Counted from the stretch's first letter, positions 52,329 to 61,079 are shown. The stretch: 64,000 nucleotides of DNA from Nostoc sp. NMS9 (GCF_017114995.1 NZ_JABXKL010000083.1:62001-126000); one strand, 5' to 3'. Program-made: numbers and translations. Notes: generated by a model not told the origin, from the sequence alone.

Positions 52329-52802
52329 TTGACTTATTTATACTTAGGGGGTTATTTGGAAAAGCGTCCATTGGGGTTAGTGGCAATTGTTCTCTACAAA
52401 TCATTTGCCGCCTTGCTGCTTATGGTTACTTCGATCGCTTTATTATTGACATTAAAAAATTATCAAACTCTAGAGGCGTTTTCAGAAAATTATGTTTTAG
52501 AAGGTAAATCGATAATTATTGATTGGCTTTTAAAGAAAGTTGTTAACTTAAATCCTAGAACTCTTGCATTTAGCGGCATTGGAACCGGAATCTATGCTAT
52601 TGTTACTGCTATTGAAGCCGTTGGTTTATGGTACGAGAAGCGTTGGGCACATGTCTTGGTATTGGGACTTGTCGGTATCAGTATTCCACCAGAGATTTAT
52701 GAATTAATTCGGGGAATATCTCCGCTCAAAACATTAGTTTTTCTGTTAAATTTAGCTGTATTTGGCTATTTATTCCGAAATTTTCCTAAACATCCCAACT
52801 AA
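52329..52802 (+). CDS. DUF2127 family membrane protein
   Basis: 157 aa, start TTG at 52329; no ATG precedes the conserved KRPLGLVAIVLYKSFAALLL. About four membrane helices (~15-37, ~80-100 SGIGTGIYAIVTAIEAVGLW, ~106-122 KRWAHVLVLGLVGISIPPEI with the family PxEIYEL motif, and ~131-150). The family has no known function. Confidence 0.75.
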   Translation: MTYLYLGGYLEKRPLGLVAIVLYKSFAALLLMVTSIALLLTLKNYQTLEAFSENYVLEGKSIIIDWLLKKVVNLNPRTLAFSGIGTGIYAIVTAIEAVGLWYEKRWAHVLVLGLVGISIPPEIYELIRGISPLKTLVFLLNLAVFGYLFRNFPKHPN

Positions 52803-52968
52803 TTTTTGATTCGATACTTAGGGTCTATCGTTGAAAAGTTAAGGAGTGCTGAGGAACCAAGAGAGCGAAACGTAGTGATTAAAAAGCTAGACCACAAAAG
52901 GCTCAGGGTTTACGCAAAACCAAGACCCCACGTTGTACAATCGCTAGAAATACAATCTGGAGAGCGAC

Positions 52969-54375
52969 TTGCCTAGATCGATTCAGTCTACTCAACCACC
53001 ACTGAAATTTATTCCCCAACGGTTGAATCCGCTGGTACTCCAGATTTTTCGGTGGTTACTGCCGATCGCACTACGGTTTCGTACTCGCCCCTGGCTACCG
53101 GCTGGGATTGTCAAGATTGAAGCCAAGAATGTTGAAGTATTAGCTGAACTCTATCAACAATTTCAGGTTGGAAAAATTCGCTTTTTGTTGGCATTTCGCC
53201 ACCCAGAGGTGGAAGATCCCCTCTGTATGCTGTATTTGCTTTCTCGGATTGTGCCACAAGTTGCTCGTCAAAAAGGTATTACACTAAAATCCCTGGTTCA
53301 CAGCTATTTTCTTTATGACCGAGGTATGACAGTTTGGGCTGGAAAGTGGCTAGGTTGGCTGTTCTCTCTGCTGGGAGGTGTGCCGGTTCGTCGCGGTAGG
53401 CGACTAGATCGGCAAGCTATCCAAAATGCAAGGGAGTTGTTTGCTAATGGCGAACTTCCGATCGCAGTGGCACCGGAAGGCGGTACTAATGGTCATAGTG
53501 GCATTGTTAGCCCTTTAGAACCTGGCGTTGCTCAAATGGGGTTCTGGTGTGTAGAAGACTTAGAAAAAGCTAACCGTTCTGAGACTGTGATCGTTGTACC
53601 GATCGCTATCCAGTATCGCTACGTTGAGCCACCTTGGTCTAAACTGGATTGGCTGTTGAGTAAGTTAGAAGCTGATAGTGGCTTGAAAGTTTTGGAAATT
53701 GATTTGGGCAATAGCGAAGAGATTTACTATCAACGCCTCTGTCGGTTGGCTGAATATTTGATTACTGAAATGGAAGACTTTTATCGTCGCTTCTATCATC
53801 AAGACATTCCAAAAAGCATCTCAACTGATGAATCTGCTAGTGCTAATCAAGTATTAATTGCCCGACTCCATCGGTTACTAGATAAGGCTTTACAAGTTAC
53901 CGAACAATATTTTGAAGTTCAAGGGCAGGGTAATTTTATTGACCGCTGTCGCCGTTTAGAAGAGGCTGGCTGGAGTTACATTTACCGAGACGATTTGCCA
54001 GATATCAATGCTTTAGCACCCTTCAAACGCGGTTTAGCAGATTGGATTGCTGAAGAAGCCGACTTGCGAATGCGGCACATGCGGATAGTCGAAAGTTTTG
54101 TTGCAGTCACAGCTACTTATATTCAGGAACAACCGACGGCGGAACGGTTTGCAGAAACAGCTTTGCTTTTATTCGATATGCTTTCTAGAATTCAGGATAC
54201 AACACTTCCGGGGCGACCTCGGTTAGGTTTGCGACAGGCACAAATCACTGTGGGGGAGCCAATTTCAGTTACAGAACGCTTCAAAAATTGTCAGGGCGAT
54301 CGCCAAGCGTCTAGACAGGCTGTGAGCGATTTGACACAAGATTTGCAAATCGCTTTAGAGAAGATGATTAAATAA
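52969..54375 (+). CDS. 1-acyl-sn-glycerol-3-phosphate acyltransferase-like protein
   Basis: 468 aa, start TTG at 52969. PlsC-type motifs: RHPEVEDP (H-x4-D, ~residue 78) and VAPEGGTNGHSGIVSPLEPG (~169-188, in place of the common PEGTR). Membrane association likely through AGKWLGWLFSLLGGVPVRRG. The C-terminal 200 residues (~275-468) are a helical extension beyond the catalytic domain, seen in cyanobacterial long forms. Acylates lysophospholipid precursors or a related acceptor. Confidence 0.8.
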   Translation: MPRSIQSTQPPLKFIPQRLNPLVLQIFRWLLPIALRFRTRPWLPAGIVKIEAKNVEVLAELYQQFQVGKIRFLLAFRHPEVEDPLCMLYLLSRIVPQVARQKGITLKSLVHSYFLYDRGMTVWAGKWLGWLFSLLGGVPVRRGRRLDRQAIQNARELFANGELPIAVAPEGGTNGHSGIVSPLEPGVAQMGFWCVEDLEKANRSETVIVVPIAIQYRYVEPPWSKLDWLLSKLEADSGLKVLEIDLGNSEEIYYQRLCRLAEYLITEMEDFYRRFYHQDIPKSISTDESASANQVLIARLHRLLDKALQVTEQYFEVQGQGNFIDRCRRLEEAGWSYIYRDDLPDINALAPFKRGLADWIAEEADLRMRHMRIVESFVAVTATYIQEQPTAERFAETALLLFDMLSRIQDTTLPGRPRLGLRQAQITVGEPISVTERFKNCQGDRQASRQAVSDLTQDLQIALEKMIK

Positions 54376-54431
54376 CAGAAATTCTAAGACTTTTTCGCTT
54401 GAATTTTGTTTGGAACAGCAATGATCATTAT

Positions 54432-54450
54432 GAGAATAATTATTGTTATC
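54432..54450. promoter_or_regulatory. Fur-box-like site
   Basis: GAGAATAATTATTGTTATC agrees with the 19-bp GATAATGATAATCATTATC consensus at about 14 positions. It lies just before the foreign G+C-rich insert. Tentative; A/T-rich DNA gives such matches by chance. Confidence 0.3.
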
Positions 54451-54460
54451 ATGTAATGCT

Positions 54461-54565
54461 ATGCAAAAATTCCAGGCTATGACGCACATCGCTATTCAGG
54501 AACAGCTCGACAGCAAGACCGCCGACTGGATGGAAAAGGTCAGCGACGAACAATACCAGACCTAA
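54461..54565 (+). pseudogene. Cupin/carboxymuconolactone-type protein, C-terminal tail
   Basis: One frame reads MTHIAIQEQLDSKTADWMEK then VSDEQYQT and stop. I recall near-identical tails (HxAIQEaxDGKxVDWMEKVxDEQY) at the end of cupin-domain proteins that travel with aldo/keto reductases. The bulk of the gene is missing; the join with native A/T-rich DNA lies near 54470. Confidence 0.55.
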
Positions 54566-54616
54566 TCGTAGAGCAAGACAGTTCTGACCTTTAACTTAAA
54601 AACAGGAGTTCAAAAA

Positions 54617-55624
54617 ATGCAGAAGCGCAAACTTGGAAACAGTAATCTGGAAGTCTCGGCTATCGGGCTTGGCTGCATGGGAATGAGCTTTTCTTATGGC
54701 CCGCCCAAAGACACGCAGGAGATGACCGCTCTTCTGGGGGCCGCCGTCGAACGCGGCGTTACATTCTTTGACACCGCCGAGGTCTACGGTCCGTTCACCA
54801 ACGAAGAGCTTGTGGGCGAAGCCCTCGCTCCCTTCCGTGGGCAAGTGGTCATTGCCACCAAATTCGGGTTCGACCTGAGTCCTAATTTCGATCCTCGCGG
54901 GATGAAGGGTGCGCCCGGACTGAATAGCCGGCCGGAGCACATCAAGCAGGCCGTGGAGGGTTCACTCAAGCGACTCAAGGTCGAGACAATCGACCTGCTC
55001 TATCAGCACCGGGTTGACCCGAACGTGCCGATCGAAGACGTGGCAGGAGCGGTGAAGGAACTGATTCAGTCAGGTAAGGTTAAGCACTTTGGACTCTCTG
55101 AAGCAGGAGTGCAAACGATCCGTCGCGCGCACGCGGTTCAGCCGGTCACTGCTCTCCAGAGCGAATACTCGCTGTGGACGAGGACTCCTGAGAAGGAAGT
55201 GATACCGACCCTTGAGGAACTTGGAATCGGCTTTGTCCCATACAGCCCGCTGGGCAAGGGCTTTCTCACTGGCAAGATCGACGAAAACGCGACCTTTGAC
55301 AGCTCCGACTTCCGCAGCACCCTGCCTCGCTTCACGCCCCTAGCTCTCAAGGCGAATCAGGCCCTGATTAATCTGCTCGGAAGCATCGCAGAACAAAAGA
55401 AGGCGACACCTGCTCAGATCGCGCTTGCTTGGCTGCTGGCCCAGAAGCCGTGGATTGTTCCGATCCCAGGCACTACGAAGTTGCATCGCTTGGACGAAAA
55501 CATTGGGGCAGTCTCAGTCGAACTCACGCCCGACGATCTGCGTGACATTGATGACGCCGCCTCCAAGATCACGGTACAAGGGGCTCGGTACCCCGAAAAG
55601 CTGGAGCAAATGACCGGTCGTTGA
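54617..55624 (+). CDS. Aldo/keto reductase (foreign, G+C-rich)
   Basis: 335 aa, complete. NADPH-dependent oxidoreductase in a (beta/alpha)8 barrel. Start MQKRKLGNSNLEVSAIGLGC preceded by AGGAG at 54604. Catalytic tetrad visible: D52 in FFDTAEVYGP, Y57, K in VVIATKFGFD (~85) and H in LLYQHRVDPN (~128). The C-terminal cofactor part has IVPIPGTTKLHRLDENIGAV. Codons are strongly G/C-ending and lack HIP1 octamers, unlike all neighbours, so the gene was acquired from a high-G+C bacterium. It seems to be the intact core of a larger insert whose edges are broken genes. Confidence 0.9.
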   Translation: MQKRKLGNSNLEVSAIGLGCMGMSFSYGPPKDTQEMTALLGAAVERGVTFFDTAEVYGPFTNEELVGEALAPFRGQVVIATKFGFDLSPNFDPRGMKGAPGLNSRPEHIKQAVEGSLKRLKVETIDLLYQHRVDPNVPIEDVAGAVKELIQSGKVKHFGLSEAGVQTIRRAHAVQPVTALQSEYSLWTRTPEKEVIPTLEELGIGFVPYSPLGKGFLTGKIDENATFDSSDFRSTLPRFTPLALKANQALINLLGSIAEQKKATPAQIALAWLLAQKPWIVPIPGTTKLHRLDENIGAVSVELTPDDLRDIDDAASKITVQGARYPEKLEQMTGR

Positions 55625-55709
55625 GCGGCAAAAAATGTGTTCTCTGGTTGCATTCCGTAGCTCACTAAGCAAGGCAGATAGCTGGCAGCGATAGAGGAGG
55701 GAGAGCAGT

Positions 55710-55895
55710 ATGCGAGTTGGCATTCTAGGTTCGGGATTGATGGGTGGCAAATTCGGGACGCTCTTCGCCCGTGCGGGGCATGAGGTGGTGTTCAGTTACG
55801 CGCGCCGCCACTTCGAGCCATCGAGCAATCATTTCTTCTACGCTTTTCCTTGCTTTCCTCTCCCTCTCCATTGTGCGACAATTGACAAGCATTAG
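55710..55895 (+). pseudogene. F420-type NADP oxidoreductase, N-terminal scrap
   Basis: MRVGILGSGLMGGKFGTLFA then RAGHEVVFSYAR is the Rossmann start (G-x-G-x-x-G) of coenzyme F420-dependent NADP oxidoreductase-like proteins. After about 55808 the DNA reverts to A/T-rich local sequence and the frame is unrelated to its stop at 55895. GGAGGGAGAGCAGT precedes the ATG. Confidence 0.65.
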
Positions 55896-55954
55896 TTGTC
55901 CTTTGAGAACAACAAGCATAAAGTGATCTTTTTGGACAACTAGTACCGCAAGGC

Positions 55955-55987
55955 GGAATTCAAAATTCAAAATTCAAAATTCAAAAT
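55955..55987. repeat. 10-bp tandem repeat AATTCAAAAT
   Basis: Three and a half units of AATTCAAAATTCAAAATTCA type, the same unit as at 26247-26270. Confidence 0.7.
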
Positions 55988-56097
55988 GAATACAGCGTAA
56001 GCGTTTCGTTGATTTGGAATGGGTGGTTTATTTACGCCGTGCTGTACTAGTGCTTGTTGTCGCAAATAACAGGTTTTGAGTAATTAGGTTTTAATAA

Positions 56098-56170
56098 TGG
56101 AGCTAAGCGGATTCGAACCGCTGACCCCCTCAATGCCATTGAGGTGCGCTACCAACTGCGCTATAACCCC
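56098..56170 (-). tRNA. tRNA-Ala (anticodon GGC)
   Basis: Minus strand, 73 nt. Acceptor GGGGTTA with TAGCTCC and discriminator A. D-arm GCGCAGTTGGTAGCGC, anticodon loop ATGGCAT with GGC, T-arm GCGGTTCGAATCCGC. CCA not encoded. Confidence 0.93.
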
Positions 56171-56620
56171 AGAACCCTTAGTAGGTAAGCTTAAAAAGCT
56201 TACTAATTAGTTCTATAAATTGTATTAGCTTAATTATTATGCAAGTTTATGCAAGTTAAGTCAAGATAACTATATTAAGTTATATACCAGACAGTATGTC
56301 TAATTCAGCTTGATGTGCCTTAATTTCAACAACTACTCTATTTTCAGCAGTGTCAGCTAAATTTAAAGATAAGTATTTCTGATTACCATTAAGTGAACAC
56401 CCTAGCCACCAATCGGTTTATCGAATTCTTGACGAACATATTAAGCAGAAAGAGAGAAAGGAGAAAGCGAGAAGCCCTGGCTATTTAGGAGAGCGATTGA
56501 CGCACAGGACCCGCGATGGGCGAGAGTTGGAGGTGGAGGGTTGCTGATGCGGGAATTGCTCATCCGAGGTGATTTGCACAAGTCATAATACAGTAAGACT
56601 CCTTGCTAGAGCAGAAAATC
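56171..56620. other. Spacer without recognisable gene
   Basis: About 450 bases: A/T-rich leader of the tRNA, then from ~56440 a purine-rich stretch (GAAAGAGAGAAAGGAGAAAG) and short G+C-richer DNA to 56570 that may be decayed coding sequence. No family resemblance found. Confidence 0.4.
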
Positions 56621-57334
56621 ATGGTCAACCTATCACTCAAGCAGCGAATTCCTCATTTAGAAAATGGCGATCGCCTCACTTGCTACGAATTTGAGCGACG
56701 CTATCAAGCAATGCCCCGTCATCAAAAGGCAGAATTAATTGAAGGAGTTGTATACTTGGCATCCCCATTGCGCTTTGAAAGTCATGCGGAACCACATGGT
56801 CATACAATCACTTGGTTGGGAGTTTATGAAGCATCAACCCCTGGTGTAAGATTGGGAATTGAGCCAACAGTCCGTTTAGATCGAGACAATGAACCGCAAC
56901 CAGATGGAGTGCTATTAATCACACCAACATCTCAAGGACAATCTCGTTTGAGTGGTGATGATTACATCGAAGGTGCGCCAGAACTGGTAATAGAGATAGC
57001 AGCTAGCAGTGTTGCTATTGATTTACATGACAAGAAAAAAGTTTATGGTCGTAATGGAGTAAAAGAATATATTGTTTGGCAAATATTTGAAAACAAATTA
57101 GATTGGTTTAGCCTGCAACAAGGAGAATATATATCCTTAGAAGTGGACGCAGATGGAATTATCAAAAGTCAAGTATTTCCTGGTTTGTGGTTATCAATGT
57201 CCGATTTACTTGCTGGCAATATGCAGCAAGTATTGGCTGTATTGCAGTTGGGATTAAATTCGTCAGAACATCAAATATTTGTGCAGCAGTTGTCTAGTCA
57301 GAATTCAGGAGTCAGAATTCAGAAGTCAGAATAG
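56621..57334 (+). CDS. Uma2 family endonuclease
   Basis: 237 aa from the ATG at 56621 (MVNLSLKQRIPHLENGDRLT); a TTG at 56603 would add six. Uma2 marks: FERRYQAMPRHQKAELIEGV, VYLASPLRFESHAEPHGHTI, D95 in EPQPDGVLLI, E125 in PELVIEIAASSVAIDLHDKK and VYGRNGVKEYIVWQIFENKL. Third Uma2 locus in this window, not closely similar to the others. Role unknown. Confidence 0.85.
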   Translation: MVNLSLKQRIPHLENGDRLTCYEFERRYQAMPRHQKAELIEGVVYLASPLRFESHAEPHGHTITWLGVYEASTPGVRLGIEPTVRLDRDNEPQPDGVLLITPTSQGQSRLSGDDYIEGAPELVIEIAASSVAIDLHDKKKVYGRNGVKEYIVWQIFENKLDWFSLQQGEYISLEVDADGIIKSQVFPGLWLSMSDLLAGNMQQVLAVLQLGLNSSEHQIFVQQLSSQNSGVRIQKSE

Positions 57335-57372
57335 TTACAGAATCAGGAAAATATTTGACAAATATTTTGGCA

Positions 57373-57669
57373 TCAGTCTATTTTTTGAGGAATGAGACTG
57401 GCGCTTTTGGTTACACTATCCCAAACAATCCAGTTAAGAGAATTATCTAAATCTTCGGGACTGTTTGAAACTTTAAAATATAGCTTTTCTTCACGTTTTC
57501 TTTCAATGGCAAAGTCGGCATTTTGAGCATAAGCGACTATAAAACCTTTATCTCGCAAACAATATATCGCCCAGGCTTTCAATGATTGCTTGTATGGTTC
57601 GTGTGGAATTGGCGGTTTTGTGATTGTGTCTTCAATTACTTTAAATATTTGCGTGAGTTTAGCGGTCAT
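57373..57669 (-). CDS. Hypothetical protein downstream of the intron-split VOC gene
   Basis: 98 aa from the ATG at 57669 (MTAKLTQIFKVIEDTITKPP); upstream residues in the longer frame belong to DNA overlapping the VOC 3' exon. Conserved-looking core: YKQSLKAWAIYCLRDKGFIV, AYAQNADFAIERKREEKLYF, KVSNSPEDLDNSLNWIVWDS. The AD-F...YFKV pattern recalls small nuclease-like folds but is not convincing. It begins 28 bp after the VOC stop on the same strand, so the two likely share a transcript through the intron. Confidence 0.55.
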   Translation of the reverse strand: MTAKLTQIFKVIEDTITKPPIPHEPYKQSLKAWAIYCLRDKGFIVAYAQNADFAIERKREEKLYFKVSNSPEDLDNSLNWIVWDSVTKSASLIPQKID

Positions 57670-57697
57670 AGTAGATACTTTTGTTATTACCCCTAAG

Positions 57698-57743
57698 TTA
57701 ACTAGCTTCTGGATCGCAACGAATTTCAATCATAAAGCCATCT
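57698..57743 (-). CDS. VOC family protein, 3' exon
   Basis: Reads (A)-GAT-GGC... encoding DGFMIEIRCDPEAS and stop (57698-57700). It completes the VOC gene whose 5' part is 60015-60445: joined at the intron ends, the protein runs GRGVYFYDP-DGFMIEIRCDP, the standard end of glyoxalase/dioxygenase-fold proteins (FxDPDGxxIE). Confidence 0.85.
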
Positions 57744-60014
57744 GTTTGAGTCGATGGGGAGTATTATCTCCCGCACCTCTCAGTTAAATCTGGGCGTGCG
57801 ACTTTCACCGCACCCAGCTTCCGATGTTCTCAGCTTGCGCTTTTGCTCATGTGCTTGTAATCGTGGCAACTCTCATGAATTGCTTCTAGATTGTTTGTCT
57901 TCCAATTGGAATGGTTTTCGTCGATGTGATGCAGATGAATCCGTTCATCATCGATAAATTTTAATCCGCAGGAGGCACATCTATAGTTTTGCTTTTTAAG
58001 TGCTTTAGAGGTATCACCGAAATAAAGTTTACTGTTGCGTTCGCTCCAGTAGGATGTATCTCCGTCATAGGGTGATTTAGTTCCTGTGACTGGATTGTGT
58101 TTATTTTCGGAGTAGGAAACTTTTGGGAATGCTTTCTCTATTAGTTTTATGCTAGAGTGGCGATTTTGTTTAGTTTCTTTGTTGAACACCGTATAAGCTC
58201 TTTTTTGGATGTGGTATAGGGTATTCCTGGAACCATCCATCTTACAGAACTTGTGGTAATTTCTCCAACCTCTAACTACCGGGGCTAATCTCTTAGCTTT
58301 TGTGGTAGAACCATAATTCGAGTTGTTGACGATGTTTTTTACTTTCTTACGGAACGCTTTGAAGTTATCCACTGAGGGAGTACTTCTAAATTTTCCGTTG
58401 CTTTGAACTTTGAAATTCCAGCCAAGGAAATCAAATCCATCTGTCGCGGCGGTAATTTTGGTTTTCTTTTGGCTTACATTCATTCCGCGTTTGCGGAGGA
58501 ACTCGCTGATTCTTTCAAGTATCTCTGTCGCATCGTCTTCGGGTCGGAGTATAATAACCATATCATCTGCGTATCGTACTGAAGGTTCGACGATTTTGTA
58601 TGTCGATGTTTTAGGTGTTAATTTTCTACCTTCTTTGTACTGAGTATGATATCTGTGTATACTTTCGATTCCGTTGAGTGCAATATTTGCTAATAGTGGA
58701 CTAACTACTCCCCCTTGAGGTGTACCCTGTTCAGGGAATTCTGGGTTGACTCCTGCCTTAAGGCATCGGAATATACCGAGTTTTAAGCCTTTTGGTGCGA
58801 TGAGTTCGTCCATTATTGTTGAGTGGTTAATCCTGTCGAAGCATTTTTCGATATCGAGTTCTATGACTCGTTTTTCTATTCCATTGCTTTGAGAGCGTAG
58901 GTTAGTGAAGATGTACTTTTGTGCATCGTGGGCAGAGCGCCCAGTTCTAAATCCGTAGCTTCTAGCGTGAAATGTGGCTTCGTGTGCTGGTTCGAGTGCG
59001 TATTTTGCGAGGCATTGCCAAGCTCTATCTGCAATGGTTGGTATTTTAAGCACTCTGGTTGTCCCGTCCTTCTTAGGGATGGGGATTTCCCGTAGTCCTT
59101 GATGCTTCCAATTTCCATTATTCATTTTCAGTAGTTCTTCAAGGTTGAAGCGTTCTTCAAATGAGAGGGATTTCTTACCATCTATACCAGCCGTTTTCTT
59201 ACCAGCGTTTAGCTGAGATACTTGTCTTATTGCAAGAAATCGAGCCGAGGTGGATTTTAGAATAAGCTTTTGGAGTAACCGTGCTTTCCGCTTGTCTCCA
59301 ACTTGAACAGCTTTGTACACGCGCTTTTGAAGGCGGAAAAGATTTCGGCGGAATTTCTTCCACGGTAGGGCTTTCCAAGATTCACTAGTTTTGTAACTGT
59401 GTCTAATCATTTTCTCTTCTCTGGTTAGTGTATTCTGAACACCTCAGACCAATTACGGTCTGTCCTACCCGAATTGTGGGGATTCCTCCTCTCGTCTGGG
59501 CTACTTGGGGTTCGACTGCCCCTAGACCCACAGTTCGTTTTTATTCGTTCCCTCGGAGAGATTGATGAGCCACTGCGTTGCGGGGGTTCTCCCCGTTGTA
59601 GCATGTGGCGTTGTTCCGTTAGATGTAGCCAGTTCGACTACTGGATTCCCTAGACTCTTTGCCGCTATTCGATGCCATATTCGGCGGGAATGAACTCCAG
59701 TGAGGTCAGGGTTTTTAGTTGCGCCCTGCCTTTTCCTAAGTCGCTTTTTTAGGCTCGTTTTCATCATAGGAACTCCCTGTTAGCGCCAGTGTCAACCCGC
59801 AACGGTCGTCTGATTGCGCCCTGTTCCCAGCTTCACTCTACAAGAACCGAGCTTGTTCGGTGTGGGCAGATAAGGAGTCAATTCTGAGTCTGAATGGCAA
59901 GACTTGCACTTGCATCTGACCGAGAGTTCAGCCTTTTATGACAGTAATCTGCTGTCGGGCTGGATTAGTTATTTACGGGCTGATTACCGTGATTCACTAA
60001 TCAACGAATCGCAC
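57744..60014 (-). mobile_element. Group II intron inserted in a VOC gene
   Basis: 2271 nt on the minus strand. The 5' end reads GTGCGATTCGTTG (GTGYG consensus) and the 3' end ...CTCAAAC (AY). Domain V is recognised near 57785-57825 on the minus strand: AGCTGGGTGCGGTGAAAGTC then GCACGCCCAG with the AGC triad and GAAA loop. Domain VI follows (GAGGTGCGGGAGATAATACT). It encodes an RT-maturase-HNH protein (57830-59410). Removing it restores the host frame exactly, so both the ends and splicing competence are supported by the sequence. Confidence 0.9.
57830..59410 (-). CDS. ltrA: Group II intron reverse transcriptase/maturase with HNH endonuclease
   Basis: 526 aa, intact. Reverse transcriptase domain (~75-310) with REIPIPKKDGTTRVLKIPTI, SYGFRTGRSAHDAQKYIFTN, LDIEKCFDRINHSTIMDELI, GTPQGGVVSPLLANIALNGI and the active site YADD (280-283). 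Maturase X domain ~330-420 (NFKAFRKKVKNIV; LAPVVRGWRNYHKFC). C-terminal HNH endonuclease ~477-522 (NYRCASCGLKFIDDERIHLH; LEAIHESCHDYKH). It aids splicing of its own intron and inserts it into new DNA sites; all parts for retrohoming are present. Confidence 0.93.
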   Translation of the reverse strand: MIRHSYKTSESWKALPWKKFRRNLFRLQKRVYKAVQVGDKRKARLLQKLILKSTSARFLAIRQVSQLNAGKKTAGIDGKKSLSFEERFNLEELLKMNNGNWKHQGLREIPIPKKDGTTRVLKIPTIADRAWQCLAKYALEPAHEATFHARSYGFRTGRSAHDAQKYIFTNLRSQSNGIEKRVIELDIEKCFDRINHSTIMDELIAPKGLKLGIFRCLKAGVNPEFPEQGTPQGGVVSPLLANIALNGIESIHRYHTQYKEGRKLTPKTSTYKIVEPSVRYADDMVIILRPEDDATEILERISEFLRKRGMNVSQKKTKITAATDGFDFLGWNFKVQSNGKFRSTPSVDNFKAFRKKVKNIVNNSNYGSTTKAKRLAPVVRGWRNYHKFCKMDGSRNTLYHIQKRAYTVFNKETKQNRHSSIKLIEKAFPKVSYSENKHNPVTGTKSPYDGDTSYWSERNSKLYFGDTSKALKKQNYRCASCGLKFIDDERIHLHHIDENHSNWKTNNLEAIHESCHDYKHMSKSAS

Positions 60015-60445
60015 GGATCGTAAAAATACACTCCTCTACCAGTAGGACGAGTGACTGGGCCATGTGCGATCGCTATTTTATTTTCTCTGATCACTGCCAC
60101 CGCGCGATCAAATAACTGCGGATCGATGTCAAAGGCTAGATGATACGCTCTAGTGAACGTCTTTTCTGGATTCGGATTTGGTGGAGATAATTCTGGTTCC
60201 CCAAATAAATCTAGAATTGTACCATCGGGAGTGATGAAGTTGGCTACTTTCCCAGATGCGACTAGTTCCACTAGGGTTGCGGGTACTTCGTCGCCTGTGA
60301 GTTCGTGCAAACCCAGGATTGTGCCATAAAAATAGCGCGAGGCTTGCATATCCTTGACGTTGAGGGCAATGTGATGTACTCTACGCAGACTTCCTGGCGC
60401 AATAACACTGTTCAGGGATTGGGTGCTAGATAGCATAATCAACAA
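60015..60445 (-). CDS. VOC (glyoxalase/bleomycin resistance) family protein, 5' exon
   Basis: About 144 codons before the intron; the start is the ATG at 60445 or, better, 60436 (MLSSTQSLNSVIAPGSLRRV). VOC fold: HHIALNVKDMQASRYFYGTI followed by LGLHELTGDEVPATLV (metal His in VHHIALNV), TRAYHLAFDIDPQLFDRAVA (second metal His) and GPVTRPTGRGVYFYDP. Without splicing, translation runs into the intron (CDSLISESR) and stops at 59984, losing the third metal ligand E of DGFMIE. Enzyme substrate unknown; the family includes dioxygenases and glyoxalases. Confidence 0.85.
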
Positions 60446-60511
60446 AATCTCAATACTTAGATAGAAGTTGAACTTTTTTTTAAAGTTTACTATTCCTAAT
60501 AAAAATCTATC

Positions 60512-60985
60512 ATGGCTTTTGATTATTCTTTAGACTTTAAAAATATTGATTTTCGCCAACATCCTGAACTCTATCGTGTTGGCAAGGGTGAGCAGGGTGT
60601 ACTTTTGGTAGAACCATACAAATCAGAAATTCTTCCTTACTGGCGGTTCAAAACTCCAGATATTGCTAGAGAGTCGAGTGAAAAAATCTACGAGATTTTT
60701 CTTGATTATTTAGAGAAAGATGATTTTGTTGGTGCAGATATGGCAAGGAAGTTTATCCAAATGGGCTATACTCGCTCTCGCCGTTATGCTAATCATAAAA
60801 GCGGCAGGAAATATAAACAAAATTCGGAAACTTCAGGTTCCAAAAAAGAAATTCTTCCCTATGAAGTAGACCCAGTGAAAGCGGAATCAGCAGCAATATT
60901 TAAAGCCAAGTGGGTAGAAGCAAAGACAAACGAGAAATATCAAAAGCTTTTAGTCAAACATAAACAGATGTATGAAGTAGATTAG
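60512..60985 (+). CDS. DUF4385 family protein
   Basis: 157 aa. MAFDYSLDFKNIDFRQHPEL followed by YRVGKGEQGVLLVEPYKSEI and LPYWRFKTPDIARESSEKIY is the DUF4385 hallmark; the central RKFIQMGYTRSRRYANHKSG also fits. Cytoplasmic; no known function. Divergent from the VOC gene with a 66-bp gap. Confidence 0.85.
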   Translation: MAFDYSLDFKNIDFRQHPELYRVGKGEQGVLLVEPYKSEILPYWRFKTPDIARESSEKIYEIFLDYLEKDDFVGADMARKFIQMGYTRSRRYANHKSGRKYKQNSETSGSKKEILPYEVDPVKAESAAIFKAKWVEAKTNEKYQKLLVKHKQMYEVD

Positions 60986-60999
60986 TAACTTTCGTAGGG

Positions 61000-61062
61000 T
61001 GCGTTACCTTGCTAACGCACCCTCCAAGATATTTTTGGTACGTTAGCAACAGCTAACGCACC
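61000..61062. repeat. Inverted repeat GGGTGCGTTA...TAACGCACC
   Basis: GGGTGCGTTACCTTGCTAAC-GCACCC forms a hairpin and is followed by a second partial copy (GTTAGCAACAGCTAACGCACC). A dispersed repeat type frequent in Nostoc; it may terminate the DUF4385 transcript. Confidence 0.6.
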
Positions 61063-61079
61063 TTACCAAACAGCTAATG

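Noticed and set aside
55710..55970. Minus-strand open frame (81 aa) across the right edge of the foreign insert
   Set aside because: It crosses the composition break and overlaps the clearly recognisable oxidoreductase start on the plus strand.
57830..59410. Retron or diversity-generating reverse transcriptase
   Set aside because: The X domain, HNH domain, GTGCG start and domain V identify a group II intron; no msr/msd or template repeat seen.
59522..59767. 81-aa frame on the minus strand inside the group II intron as a gene
   Set aside because: It lies in intron RNA domains upstream of the maturase gene and matches no protein family; open by chance.
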